From Symbiodinium natans (lineage: Eukaryota > Sar > Dinophyceae > Suessiales > Symbiodiniaceae): a DNA stretch of 47,500 nt. The stretch's first letter is position 1. The number at the start of each line of letters is the position of its first letter. The stretch covers positions 20,001 through 67,500 of the forward strand of contig CAJNDS010000608.1 of NCBI GenBank assembly GCA_905221605.1, written 5' to 3'. The translations under genes were made by a program, and so were the position numbers. The notes under the pieces are model-generated. The model worked only from the letters and a program-made list of their open reading frames with translations. It ran no database searches and had not been told where the DNA came from. This document shows, in pieces, positions 38,761 to 47,500 of this stretch.

Positions 38761-39074
38761 GGGTACTTGGAGGTTCATGGTACTTTAGGGTTTTAGGGTT
38801 TTAGGGTTTAGGGTTTGGGGTTTGGGGTTTGGGGTTTGGGGTTTGGGGTTTGGGGTTTGGGGTTTGGGGTTTGGGGTTTGGGGTTTGGGGTTTGGGGTTT
38901 GGGGTTTGGGGTTGGGGTTTAGGGTTTAGGGTTTACGGTTTAGCGTACTTTATTAACCAATTATAACTGTACTTATAATCCACTTATACGCCCCTGAAGT
39001 GCCCCAATGTGGTTGTAAGTACAGTTACAAGTACAGTTATGATTGGTTAATAAGTACCATGAACCTCCAAGTAG
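38761..39074. mobile_element. Inverted-repeat element carrying a telomere-variant array
   Basis: Perfect 22-bp terminal inverted repeats (38764-38785 and 39052-39073; TACTTGGAGGTTCATGGTAC core) enclose a (TTTGGGG)n array at 38807-38916 and a second nested inverted repeat (TTATTAACCAAT ... ATTGGTTAATAA). It has no coding capacity, as expected for a MITE/introner-like element. Confidence 0.7.
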
Positions 39075-39244
39075 GGTTTGGGGTTTGGGTTGGGGGGCTT
39101 AGGGCTGTGGCCTGAGTGCTAAGGCTTCGGGCTTCCGGCGCATTTGTGCCCATGCTTAAGTTGTAGGGAATCATGCATCTTGCACTGCTGGATCCCAAAA
39201 CCCTAAACCCTAAACCTTAAACTCCTAAATCCAAAACCCTCAAC

Positions 39245-39352
39245 CCTTGCAGCAAGTCTAGAAATCTAAGGCCCTGGCAAATTTGGCACCCCAAGAAACA
39301 CCTGCTACTAGCAGGCACAAGCCACCAACAACAAGCCATTGAAGCCCGCAAT
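39245..39352 (-). CDS. Putative exon, cysteine-rich
   Basis: Frame RCFLGCQICQGLRFLDLLQ preceded by ASMACCWWLVPASS. Donor CAAG|GGTTGAG. Acceptor unclear (TTGAG| near 39353). Confidence 0.3.
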
Positions 39353-39419
39353 GCCCTCAACCCTGAACCCATAAACTCATTCAGCCGAGCCCTAAACCCT
39401 AAACCCTAAACCCCAAAAC

Positions 39420-39473
39420 AGAGAAGTTGGTAGACAACCAAGGCCCCGCGCCTGGAACAATCGAGCTGCCGTT
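39420..39473 (-). CDS. Putative exon
   Basis: 18 codons NGSSIVPGAGPWLSTNFS, phase 0 at both ends. Acceptor TGCCCCTCAG|, donor TCT|GTTTTGG. Confidence 0.3.
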
Positions 39474-39538
39474 CTGAGGGGCAGGAGCTTTTCATGGGGA
39501 GGAGGGGGTGCGCATTGGAGATTCATGGGCAGTCATAA

Positions 39539-39637
39539 CTAGTTCATGGTTGGGATAGTATTAAAATTTTAAAATTATATTCCTTATTGGGTTTAAGTAC
39601 CCTTAAAAATGTAAAATGTTACCCAACTACGACAAAG
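39539..39637. mobile_element. 99-bp dispersed element, copy 2
   Basis: See 12673-12771. On the minus strand its end supplies the donor GTC|GTAGTT of the exon candidate 39631-39719. Confidence 0.7.
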
Positions 39638-39719
39638 ATAAGTGGATGAAGTGGGGTTCCCCAACTTCTTCAACCCACAACCACAGAAATGTGTCTGGCT
39701 GCAGCTCTAACATGGGGGC
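39631..39719 (-). CDS. Putative exon ending inside a 99-bp element
   Basis: 89 nt reading APMLELQPDTFLWLWVEEVG then EPHFIHLSL. Acceptor ATTATGCAG|. The donor GTC|GTAGTTGGG lies at the edge of the 99-bp repeat (39539-39637), which would act as the start of the intron. Confidence 0.35.
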
Positions 39720-40011
39720 CTGCATAATTCGAATGGGTTTTTTTGGGGTGGGGTTTAAAAAAAAAAAAAAAGGACCATAAGTGAATACTACTAGTAATGA
39801 TTCCGCCGTATTAGTTGGTGACGCGCGCACAGATTGCCTGGTCGTTTTGGCTGTTCGGGGGGGGGGGGGGTGGGGGTTGGGGTGGTTGGGGTGGGGCCGT
39901 GTTACAGTCCATGCGATTGCGATGATAACGCACCAGAGCATCCATGTCCGCACCTTCTTGCTGGAAGCGCCTGGGTCGAGAACTGAAGCTGCCGGTGTAC
40001 AACCGGGCCAA

Positions 40012-40150
40012 GGCCCAGCGCCAGGGCCAGGGCCAGGGCCGGGGCCAGGGCCAGGGCCAGGGCCAGGGCCACAGCCAGGCCAGGGAGGGCCAGGGAGAGG
40101 CCAGAAAAAGGGCCAGGGCCAGGGCCGGGCAGGGCGGGGCCAGGGCCAGC
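40012..40150. repeat. GGCCAG hexamer tract
   Basis: (GGGCCA)n, most regular at 40018-40070. Gly/Pro-rich ORFs on both strands are repeat products. Confidence 0.85.
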
Positions 40151-40261
40151 GAAGAAGACCAGGACTCAAGTGATAGACCGCTCGTGGCAAAAGCCTCAAG
40201 ACCTTTGTCCCCTCTACCCTCGCACGCCGGGCCAAGCGTGGCGTGACCCCTGCCCTGGTAC

Positions 40262-40399
40262 CGGCAACGTACATGTGGGTTTGGCGCAAGAACATGGGTG
40301 CCGCTTGTGCCGAAGCCCGCCCTGAAACAGGGCCTTGTGTGCCGAAGCGCGCTCCGAGGTATCAGGGCCTGGACGTGCTGTAAAACGACGTGGGATTGC
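40262..40399 (-). CDS. 46-codon exon
   Basis: 138 nt, phase 0 at both ends: AIPRRFTARPGPDTSERASA, then HPCSCAKPTCTLP. Strong acceptor (GTTTTCAG|) and donor CCG|GTACCAG. CSC...C residues hint at the cysteine-rich gene, but no module is recognised. Confidence 0.45.
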
Positions 40400-40964
40400 C
40401 TGAAAACGAATTATGGTTTGCACTATCTCTCACTACCCCCTTTTCCCGCCTGAAATCCTGCAATAACCTAGGTTCAAGCACATTTAGGACGTCCAAACCA
40501 ACCAGGCGAACTACACGCGTGACTTAGCTATCCTACTTCCAACCCCACACCCATGACACTGCCGTGGGTTCATGAACAGAATTCACGTTCCTGCTTTGCA
40601 TATTTGTTGTTAACAAATCAGGTACACAACTCCCAAAGTCGCTACGATCCAAACGTCACCGAACCCTGAAGCAGGGCGGGTTGAACCTTAGAGCCTGGGG
40701 TTGTGGTAGCATGTTTTAGGTAGGAGCACCTGCAATGACTCCTCTTAGTTTGCCTCTTGGTTTAAGGTTTTTCAAGGATGTGGAAACACTCGATTTTTAA
40801 CACATGTCTGCATGTTAAGGTGTGCTTTTCGTGGAGCCTAATTCGCGTGAGGGGTCTCAAAACTTGGTGACTAGGTTTTTACCACCCTCAACCCTAAACC
40901 CTAAACCCTAAACCCTAAACCCTACACCCCAAACCCTAAACCACATTTAATGAGGGCCGGCAAC

Positions 40965-41010
40965 CCAAATGGCTACTTGAGCCGTTGGTTTCTTGATGTC
41001 TTCACCGAAG
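40965..41010 (-). CDS. Putative exon
   Basis: 46 nt reading FGEDIKKPTAQVAIW. Acceptor CCCGAAAG|, donor TGG|GTTGCC. Confidence 0.3.
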
Positions 41011-41337
41011 CTTTCGGGCCCCTCAACCTTCAAGCTTCAAAACCCTGAAGCCCTTGTCAAACATCCTTTTGGCATCATGTTGTAGAAAGAAGCAAAAAAA
41101 TGCTGTGAATAGCAGCATTTTAAGGCCGTGGGTTAGAAGAGCAAGATCGAAACCAAGCCCCCCCCCCCCCCACCCCCGACCCCACAACCCCCCAAGAAAG
41201 AGGGCAGCAGCGAGCGTTTTAGCAGGAGTCGCTCGTGGCGCTCCTACCATGATTTAGGGTTTCGGGTCTAGGGTTTAGGGCGTAGGGCTTAGGGTTTAGG
41301 GTTTAGGGCTTAGGGCCTAGGGCTTAGGGTTTAGGGT

Positions 41338-41433
41338 TTAGGGCTCAAGATGTGGGGCTCCGGGCTTCCCCAAAATCCGCAAAAGGACAGTGCTCGACGG
41401 TTCACGTGTGCTTTGAGAAGTAAAGTGGAGTCG
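41338..41433 (-). CDS. Putative exon
   Basis: 31 codons RLHFTSQSTREPSSTVLLRI and further, open until the first telomeric TAA. Acceptor TGGCTTCAG|; donor not resolved. Confidence 0.3.
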   Translation of the reverse strand, partial: RLHFTSQSTREPSSTVLLRILGKPGAPHLEP

Positions 41434-42540
41434 CTGAAGCCAGGCTACAGTATGGGCTACCGGGCCACCTTACTTGTACCTCTACATACCCTAAACCCTA
41501 CTAATCCCTAAACCCTAAACCCTAAACCCTAAACCCTAAACCTTGGATTTATTTGCCCCCCCCCCCCCCCCCCCCCCCCCAACAAAGCCCCCACTTTCGC
41601 GAACTTCCGCACGCCTGGCAGGTGACCACGACGTCGGTACGCCGGGCGGCGACGACAAGGCGCGGGAACAGCGGGAGGTGCCAGAGCTCCCTTGGCTTAG
41701 GGTTTAGGGTTTGGGGTTTAGGGTTTGGGGTTTGGGGTTTGGGGTTTGGGGTTTAGGGTTTAGGGTTTGGACAAGGGCTTAGGGTTTAGGGTTTGGGGTT
41801 TAGGGTGTAGGGTTTTGGGCTAATTTAGGGTTGAATTTAGGGTTGATAGAGCTAAAAGGGTTAATCGCGTTAATCGGGTTAATTGGGTTAATGGGGTTAA
41901 GACTGGCTTATAATAGGGTTTGTAGGGTGTTAAAGGGTTTGTAGGGTTTGTAGGTTTAATAGGGTTTACAGGGTTAATAGGCTAAGCATAGGATAATAGG
42001 GTTTATCGGGTTTAGGGGGTAGGGCTGGGTCTAGGGGGTAGGGCTTTATAGGGGCCTTAATAACCAGACTAGGGTAACAGGGAGGTTGTTATAGTACAAT
42101 TTCGCAGGGACCATACTACGAGTAGCTCTTCCAGCCCCTGTGGTGCAGAAAGTCAGCCTCCCTGCATTGCCAAGATCCGCACGGGAGCCCAGGTGTCCCT
42201 TACGGTTTAGGGTTTAGGCTTTAGGGCTTAGGGTTTGGGGTTTAGGGTTTGGGGTTTAGGGTTTAGGGTTTAGGGTTTAGGGTTTAGGGTCAAGGGTTTA
42301 GGGTTTAGGGTTTAGGGTTTCTTGCCATCAAAACGGCGGAAGAGGGTGACCAACTTCTGGGTAGCTCTTTAAATTCGGGTATCCCTTTTTGAAGGGTGCC
42401 GCCTTATGATGGGTACCAAAAATGGGACCCACAATTTCGGAAACTCCCCTTATGCCCGCGCGAACCTCGTCCAGTGCTCACGCTAACGAAGCCAATCATA
42501 AACAGCCTGCCTGGACATCCAACCTTGGGGACCAGATGAA

Positions 42541-42654
42541 CCCTAAAATTGGGGTCATATACCCTATACTACTATCATTCCTATCAAGGTATATGAACCC
42601 TAAAACTGGGGTCATCTACCCTATACTACCCTCATTCCTATTCAGGTATATGAA
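42541..42654 (+). repeat. 57-bp tandem duplication
   Basis: Copies 42541-42597 and 42598-42654 (CCCTAAAAxTGGGGTCAT...TATATGAA), with few differences. Confidence 0.8.
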
Positions 42655-43470
42655 GCACAAACCCTTTTAGGGCTCGTTTAGACTCCTGTATTCTTCCGCA
42701 GCGGCTCATGGGCTGCTGAAGCCCAGCAGCGGAACATAGGCAGAAGAAGCCGGGTAATATATAGAGGCCTGAATAGTTAGGATAGCGTTTTGGGGGGGAT
42801 TATTGTAGTATGGTTATCGAGGGACCCTACTAAGGGAATACAATTAGAAGTTATTCCATTTTGTATTCCCTTCTTCGGCTGGAGTGGTCCCGACCTTGGG
42901 CCGGTCATGTGCGCTACGGACGTCATGGCTGTGGAAGGAAGGCCTGGGTCGGGGCTGTGCCATCGAGATTGAAGGCGTTGTCTTGCTATCTTTAAACCAC
43001 CCCGCAATAATAAAAAAAAAACTCCTGGAACTCGACTAGAAGTCCCCCCTGAATTTGAAAACCAAAAAGCCGGTTAGGAAAACAACAAGCGGGGCTGCGG
43101 TCTCCCGCTACAAGAGGCAATTTTTTCTAAAATCAAGAGCACCAGCTTATACAAATTTATACAATACATGTTACTTCAAATTTTATAGAGCCATAATAAT
43201 AATGGGCCCCTGCCAGAGATGGGATCAACCAAGGGGGGGCGGGTCAATCAAGGACGGTTGTTAATGGGAAGTCAACAGTCGTAGTCACGTCGTAGTCCGA
43301 AGACGTGCACTCCCGCCAGAGTTCCGCAGGCTACTGGGTAGTCCGACAGAATGATACCCAAAAAACCCTATATAGCCCATATTCCAGGCTTCTTCCAGCC
43401 CCCTATCACCTTCGCACACCTTCAAGGAATAATTATTGCATGGATGGTCGGGCACGGGCAGGTGCTACAC

Positions 43471-43554
43471 GTTGGGTGCGGCCACAGCTGCGCGTCCCCT
43501 CGAAGCTTACCCACAAGCTCCAACAGAATGCCATCCACCTTTTGAGAGTTCCAT
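43471..43554 (-). CDS. Putative exon
   Basis: Frame WNSQKVDGILLELVGKLRGD then PHPTCSTCPCP. Two donors are possible: GG|GTAAGC (exon end 43511) or AAC|GTGTAG (43471). A second frame starts MELSKGGWHSVGACG right after the array and might be a translation start. Confidence 0.3.
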
Positions 43555-43656
43555 CTTTTTGGGTTCAGGGTTTAGGGTTTAGGGTTTAGGGTTTAGGGTT
43601 CAGGGTTTAGGGTTTCAGGGTTCGGGCATGTCCGTTGAGTGATTCTAGGCAAGTAC

Positions 43657-43751
43657 CGAAGCTCGTCTTTTCAATGGTGGCACAGAAGGGGCCCAAAGCA
43701 AAGCTCCTCGTCACTTTAAAGCCTCTCCAAACGAACGGCAGGATGCCCCGG
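43657..43751 (-). CDS. Putative exon
   Basis: 95 nt reading RGILPFVWRGFKVTRSFALG then FCATIEKTSF. Acceptor CTCTGTGGCAG|, donor TTCG|GTACTT. Confidence 0.4.
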
Positions 43752-43881
43752 CTGCCACAGAGCGCAGAACCCTAAACCCTAAACCCTAAACCCTAAACCC
43801 TAAACCCTAAACCCTAAACCCTAAACCCTAAACCCTGCTTCAGCAAATGGCACATGGCCTAATTAATGAGTAGAAGCAAAC

Positions 43882-43920
43882 CTGTGTCAGCCCATGATGC
43901 TCAAAGTGCAGCCAGGCAAG
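43882..43920 (-). CDS. Putative short exon
   Basis: 13 codons LAWLHFEHHGLTQ, phase 0 at both ends. Acceptor GGGGCCAG|, donor CAG|GTTTGC. A 25-nt exon with telomeric donor may follow at 43834-43858 (AMCHLLKQ). Confidence 0.3.
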
Positions 43921-43930
43921 CTGGCCCCTA

Positions 43931-44043
43931 AATTTTTGGGTGGTTGTCAAAATGATGAACCCTTTTGGACACCCTAAATGTTAGGGTGCCGCGATATAAT
44001 GGGGATCCAACAAGGGACCATAATTTTGACAACCACCCAAATT
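43931..44043. mobile_element. 113-bp inverted-repeat element, GGGTGGTTGTCAAAAT family
   Basis: Ends AATTTTTGGGTGGTTGTCAA and, inverted, TTTTGACAACCACCCAAATT. The interior (CACCCTAAATGTTAGGGTGCCGC...ATAATGGGGATCC) resembles elements at 300-415, 42365-42450, 34695-34865 and 3510-3575. Confidence 0.6.
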
Positions 44044-44181
44044 ACGAGACCCGCATGACCCAGAACCCAGAACCCTAAACCCTAAACCCGAAAACCCTAA
44101 ACCCGAAAACCCTAAACCCGAAAACCCTAAACCCTAAACCCTAAACCCTAAACCCTAAACCCTAAACCCTAAACCCTAAAC

Positions 44182-44236
44182 CCTTGACTGCAGCATTGGC
44201 GCATTGAAGGTGGACCTTTGCAGAGTTGGGCACAAG
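44182..44236 (-). CDS. Putative exon with telomeric donor
   Basis: 55 nt reading LVPNSAKVHLQCANAAVK. Acceptor CTACAAAG|; donor AAGG|GTTTAGGG made by the telomeric array. Confidence 0.3.
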
Positions 44237-44281
44237 CTTTGTAGGGAATGAGGGAGCCAGGAACTCTGGCTCTTTCTATTA

Positions 44282-44484
44282 GGGTTTAGGGCTGTTTAGG
44301 GTTTAGGGTTTAGGGTTTAGGGTTTAGGGTTTAGGGTTTAGGGTTTAGGGTTTAGGGTTTAGGGTTTAGGGTTTAGGGTTTAGGGTTTAGGGTTTAGGGT
44401 TTAGGGTTTAGGGTTTAGGGTTTAGGGTTTAGAGTTTAGGGTTTAGGGTTTAGGGTTTAGGGTTTAGGGTTTAGGGTTTAGGGC
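44282..44484 (+). repeat. (TTTAGGG)n array
   Basis: About 28 nearly exact units. Confidence 0.95.
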
Positions 44485-44990
44485 TTCTGGTTTGTCAGGG
44501 CTTAGCGTGCACACCCGAGCCTCCAACCCTAACTCCCGACAACCCCCTATATTCCGAACTGAAAGGGCATAAGGAGGGACCCCTAGAAGGGACCCTTCGT
44601 CTTATTCCCCTAAATGACTGCTATAATTTATATATATATATGTATATATACCTTATTATAAAGTCGTAGGTATGAGGATGCTACATGCCAAGCTTCAAGG
44701 TTTCGTTTTTGGGGGGAGAGGGGGGCGTAGGCCGGCCCGTGCTGCTAGGCCTAAAATTCATCGGGGTCAATTTGAAGAGGCTCCCCGGGACCCTAAACCC
44801 TAAACCCTAATTAGCCTAAACCCTAAACCCTAAATCCCTATGCCCTAAAAGTTTGTGAGAAAATATCGGACGGAAGTGTATTTTTCATTGGGAAGTGGTG
44901 GGGTTTGGATCCAGAAGCTAAGCCCTAAGCCCTAAGCCCTAAGCCCTAAGCCCTAAACCCTAAACCCTAAACCCTAAACCCTAAACCCAC

Positions 44991-45121
44991 TAAGGGCTGC
45001 GGCTTCCTGGCTGCCGCCGGGCCCGGAAATCAGGCCAGCCGAAAGGCTGAGATTCCCTTCTCTAAAGCTTCTTTTGTAGCGAGGCCAGGCAGCCAAAAAA
45101 TCAAAGGGGGTGCTCCAGCAG
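44991..45121 (-). CDS. Putative exon, about 43 codons
   Basis: 131 nt reading CWSTPFDFLAAWPRYKRSFR then SAGLISGPGGSQEAA. Acceptor TTTCGGGCAG|; donor TTA|GTGGGTTTAGG enters telomeric repeats. Confidence 0.35.
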
Positions 45122-45129
45122 CTGCCCGA

Positions 45130-45595
45130 AATCCCATTTTAAAAAAACAATAAATAATAATAATGATAATAATAATAATCAATAAACAAGAAATAATAAT
45201 AATAATAATCGTAAGAATAACAGTAATAATGATAACGATACGCTTGGCACCCAGAATGCTCTCTTCCTTTTGTTTTTGTTTGGGGGGGTCCATTCTAAAC
45301 TCAGGTAAGCTCATCCCTTTCATATCATGTTGATTCCTTTCCAACTCACACAAACTCCTCCCTTTGAAAATCACGTGGATTCGCTTTTAAACTCATATGA
45401 GCTCATCTCGTTTAAAACCATATGGACTCTTCTTAAGTTCATCTAACCGCCCCCTTTGTAAAATCATATAAAGCCAGACCTGCCCCCCCCCCCCCCCTCA
45501 GATTGCCAGATTGCCCCCCCCACACTAACGGCGGGGATCATTTTTTTGGGGGGGGGGGGGGGGGGGTGGGGAGGGGGTGACACTAATCAGCATCC
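45130..45595. repeat. AAT microsatellite and low-complexity stretch
   Basis: (AATAAT)n at 45148-45225, a run of AACTCA/GAGCTCAT-type short repeats at 45290-45470, C runs at 45482-45497 and a G run at 45546-45567. No gene seen. Confidence 0.7.
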
Positions 45596-46243
45596 AACAT
45601 TCGGGGTTTAGGGTTTAGGGTTTAGGGTTTAGGGTTTAGGGTTTAGGGTCTAGGGTTTAGGGTTTCGGGCTTAGGGCTTCGGGGCTTCAGGGCTTCGGGG
45701 TCCTGATGTTCTAGGAGGCGCGCCATGCCAGGCCGAGGGCTGTTTAGGGTTTAGGGTTTAGGGTTTAGGGTTTAGGGTTCGGGGTTTAGGGTTTAGGGTT
45801 TAGGGTTTAGGGTTTTGGGTTTAGGGTTTAGGGTTTAGGGTTTGGGGCTTGGGGCTTAGGGCTTAGGGCCTAGAGTTAGGAACATGGTTTGGGGATCCCA
45901 TGATCTCAGTCAAGCCGCACGAATTCGTGGGCCATGGCTCCACTCCGATGGCGCAAGGTTACATCGAACATGGACCTCTTAGGCTGGCGGGAGGAGGGTG
46001 TAGGGTTTAGGGTTTAGGGTTTAGGGAAACAGGGTTCAGGGCTTAGGGTTAAGGGTTTAGAGTTTAGGGTTTAGGGTTTAGGGTTTAGGGAAACAGGTGG
46101 ACGTTGAGACGCAGCTGGTTTCAAGGTACTTAAGCTCTGAGGCTTTCGGGTCGCATGGAGCAAACACTCCTGGCATTCTGGGCACAGGCATCCGAGACAC
46201 GAGGTTTGCCGTAGATTACTTATAGGGTTCAGGGGGCGTTTGG

Positions 46244-46445
46244 ATGTTTAGGGTTAAGGGTTTAGGCTTTAGGCTTTAGGCTTTAGGCTTTAGGCTTGAG
46301 GCTTTAGGCTTTAGGCTTTCGGCTTTAGGCTTTAGGCTTTAGGCTTTAGGCCAAGGGCCCCTAAGTAACTCACCGGTGCAAACCCTAAACCCTAAACCCT
46401 AAACCCTAAACCCTAAACCCTAAACCCGAAAAGCTAAACCCTAAA
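46244..46445. repeat. TTTAGGC variant block and last telomeric array
   Basis: About 12 TTTAGGC units (46262-46351) followed by CCCTAAA units at 46380-46428. No telomeric repeat occurs after about 46635. Confidence 0.9.
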
Positions 46446-46624
46446 GTCTTTGCTGAGGGCTCGCTACCAACACTTGAGAGCCCGAAGCCGTCCGAGCTTC
46501 GCGAGCGACCTGAGAGCACTGAACGTGCAGCCCAGGTAAAGCTGGGGCTGCTGGACGCTCCAAGGCAAGGTAAGGCCCACGCTGGCCGTCAAGGCGGTCG
46601 AGCCTTTGAGTGTCAAAGGTAAAG

Positions 46625-46790
46625 ACCCTAAACCCAAGACCTTTTGCTGGTGCAACCTGGCCCCCGTTTCAAGGACCGTTGCTGGTGCAACCTGCCCCCT
46701 TCCAAGGACCGTTGCTCGTGCAACCCGGGCCCCCACCAAGGACTTGCTGGTGCAACCCGGGCCCCCCTCAAGGACCGTTGCCGGGCTGAG
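46625..46790 (+). repeat. ~38-bp tandem repeat
   Basis: Four units of CAAGGACCGTTGCTGGTGCA plus a C-rich tail. First non-telomeric block at the right edge. Upstream (46450-46620) both strands are open and plus-strand GTAA donors are visible, so a plus-strand gene end cannot be excluded. Confidence 0.8.
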
Positions 46791-46819
46791 ACCGCCCCCT
46801 CTGCTTCTCCCCGACCGTG

Positions 46820-47100
46820 TCGAGCCGTTTTAGGCTCCCCAGACCATGACCCTTTTCTGGGCTCCTCCCGAACCATTTCTGGGTTTTTTTTGCTCCTCCC
46901 AGACCATTTCTGAGTTTTTTGGGCTTCTCCCAGACCATTTCTGCGCGTTTTTGGGCTCCCCCCAGACCATTCCTCAGCCTTTTTTTGGGCTTCACCCATT
47001 TCTGAGCGTTTTTGGTGTTTCTTTGAGCTTCTCCCAGGCTATTTTCTGAGCCTTTCTATGCTTCTCCCAGGCCAGATTTTTGAACTTTTTGGGCTCTCCA
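46820..47100 (+). repeat. ~35-40-bp tandem repeat
   Basis: About seven degenerate units of GGGCTTCTCCCAGACCATTT followed by CTGAG and a T run. Confidence 0.75.
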
Positions 47101-47109
47101 TTTCTTTTG

Positions 47110-47500
47110 TGCTCACAACAAGCTTCGCTGGCCGGATCGAGGGCAGCAGCGCTACCCCTTCGGTAACCCAAACCAATCAGCCACCCCCACGACCTTTTCA
47201 CAGCCTAGTCTTGGTCAAGGGAGAGTCGTATCGGGACGCTGGCCCGATCGAGGGGCAGCGCTGGCGCTAACCCCAACTGGTTTGTGTCGATGGTTTCCGT
47301 GCTGGCAAGGGATGCCAAACGCCTTCAAAGAAGTCGAAGGGCAACGGTACCCCTACGGTAACCCAAACCAATGGGCCACCCCCCACGACCTTCTCACAGC
47401 CTAGTCTTGGTCCAGGGAGAGTCGTATCGGGACGCTGGCCCGGTCGAGGGGCAGCGCTACCCCTTCGGTAACCCAAACCTCTTTGCGTCGATGGTTTCCG
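47110..47500 (+). repeat. ~200-bp direct repeat running off the window
   Basis: Two copies (about 47130-47300 and 47330-47500) share GGTAACCCAAACCAAT, CACAGCCTAGTCTTGGT and GGGAGAGTCGTATCGGGACG, ending CGATGGTTTCCG. The array probably continues beyond 47500. Confidence 0.8.

Larger units (their letters stand above)
38100..39200 (-). other. Weak exon candidates 38.1-39.2 kb
   Basis: 38154-38205 (RTPEAVPLNSCLMLPFK), 38552-38593 (SLAVYPALSLLPLQ, phase 0, GT donor), 38701-38758 (RIGSRDTDGLSRFWGLAC, GT donor) and 39136-39187 (QCKMHDSLQLKHGHKCA, GA donor). The last two flank the inverted-repeat element at 38761-39074. Confidence 0.25.
40530..43340 (-). other. Weak exon candidates 40.5-43.3 kb
   Basis: 40537-40590 (NVNSVHEPTAVSWVWGW), 40628-40665 (FGDVWIVATLGV), 41583-41692 (three open frames), 42120-42161 (EADFLHHRGWKSY), 42326-42356 (KLVTLFRRFD), 42466-42510 (RLFMIGFVSVSTGR), 42659-42715 (QPMSRCGRIQESKRALKGF), about 42880-42943, 43036-43094 (PLVVFLTGFLVFKF) and 43272-43333 (ACGTLAGVHVFGLRRDYDC). 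Confidence 0.2.

Noticed and set aside
39627-40295. 222-aa minus-strand ORF as one protein
   Set aside because: Its middle is the GGCCAG tract. Only the two ends look like separate exons, in frames set by splice sites.
40940-41020. Dinoflagellate spliced-leader relic (GGCTCAAG seen on the minus strand)
   Set aside because: Only a few bases match; the CCGTAGCCATTTTGGCTCAAG arrangement is absent here and elsewhere in the window.
520-46440. A chromosome end or subtelomere cap
   Set aside because: Arrays occur in both orientations, are interrupted throughout and never run to a window edge. A subtelomeric location remains possible but the arrays themselves are interstitial.

Overview
ORGANISM. 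The window looks like nuclear DNA of a dinoflagellate, most likely a Suessiales/Symbiodiniaceae-type alga. The reasons are (i) an abundance of TTTAGGG/CCCTAAA repeats, (ii) a non-LTR retrotransposon with a dinoflagellate-style two-ORF layout, (iii) many short exons bounded by GT, GC or GA donors and AG acceptors, and (iv) cysteine-rich modules of a kind common in dinoflagellate membrane proteins. This is judged by eye, without a database search. Plants share the TTTAGGG repeat, but the coding content argues against a plant.

LAYOUT. From about 0.5 to 46.5 kb the DNA alternates between telomere-type arrays, in both orientations and many variants, and unique islands of about 50-400 bp. Many islands read as minus-strand exons. 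The repeats are internal, so this is not a chromosome end. A sense-strand LINE-like element (about 4.29-11.09 kb) sits in one of the gaps between minus-strand exons. Short inverted-repeat elements (MITE/introner-like) fill other gaps. Larger repeat blocks are a composite GC-rich block with a 111-bp hairpin (14.4-16.0 kb), a GGGAC minisatellite (19.76-20.30 kb), a ~115-bp satellite (20.3-20.8 kb), a CACAGA array (21.77-22.49 kb), a ~110-bp satellite (35.24-37.11 kb), a CTTC tract (37.1 kb), a GGCCAG tract (40.0-40.15 kb) and tandem repeats from 46.62 kb to the end.

GENES. The minus-strand exons suggest one very large gene or a few nested/adjacent ones. In transcript order (high to low coordinate) they give cysteine-rich GCC2/GCC3 (ephrin-receptor-like) modules at 38.4-26.1 kb, a LCGECPHGYAR-type module at 18.9 kb, a hydrophobic exon at 14.2 kb, then an unrecognised soluble-looking C-terminal part from 4.05 kb down to a stop at 43-45. 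That order fits a membrane receptor with extracellular modules, membrane region and cytoplasmic tail, but joining all exons into one gene is inference. An exon at 32.06-32.17 kb carries a clear C5 DNA methyltransferase motif VIII and does not belong to the receptor family.

MAIN POINT. The most unusual feature is that telomeric repeats appear to form the introns. In minus-strand G-rich orientation, (TTTAGGG)n supplies both G|GTTTAGGG donors and TTTAG| acceptors; one predicted intron of 44 bp (2906-2949) is little else. Most single short exons are individually weak, because short open frames arise easily by chance. Confidence therefore rests on recognised motifs, on runs of phase-compatible exons and on splice-site fit. 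No tRNA, rRNA, CRISPR or dinoflagellate spliced-leader sequence was seen.
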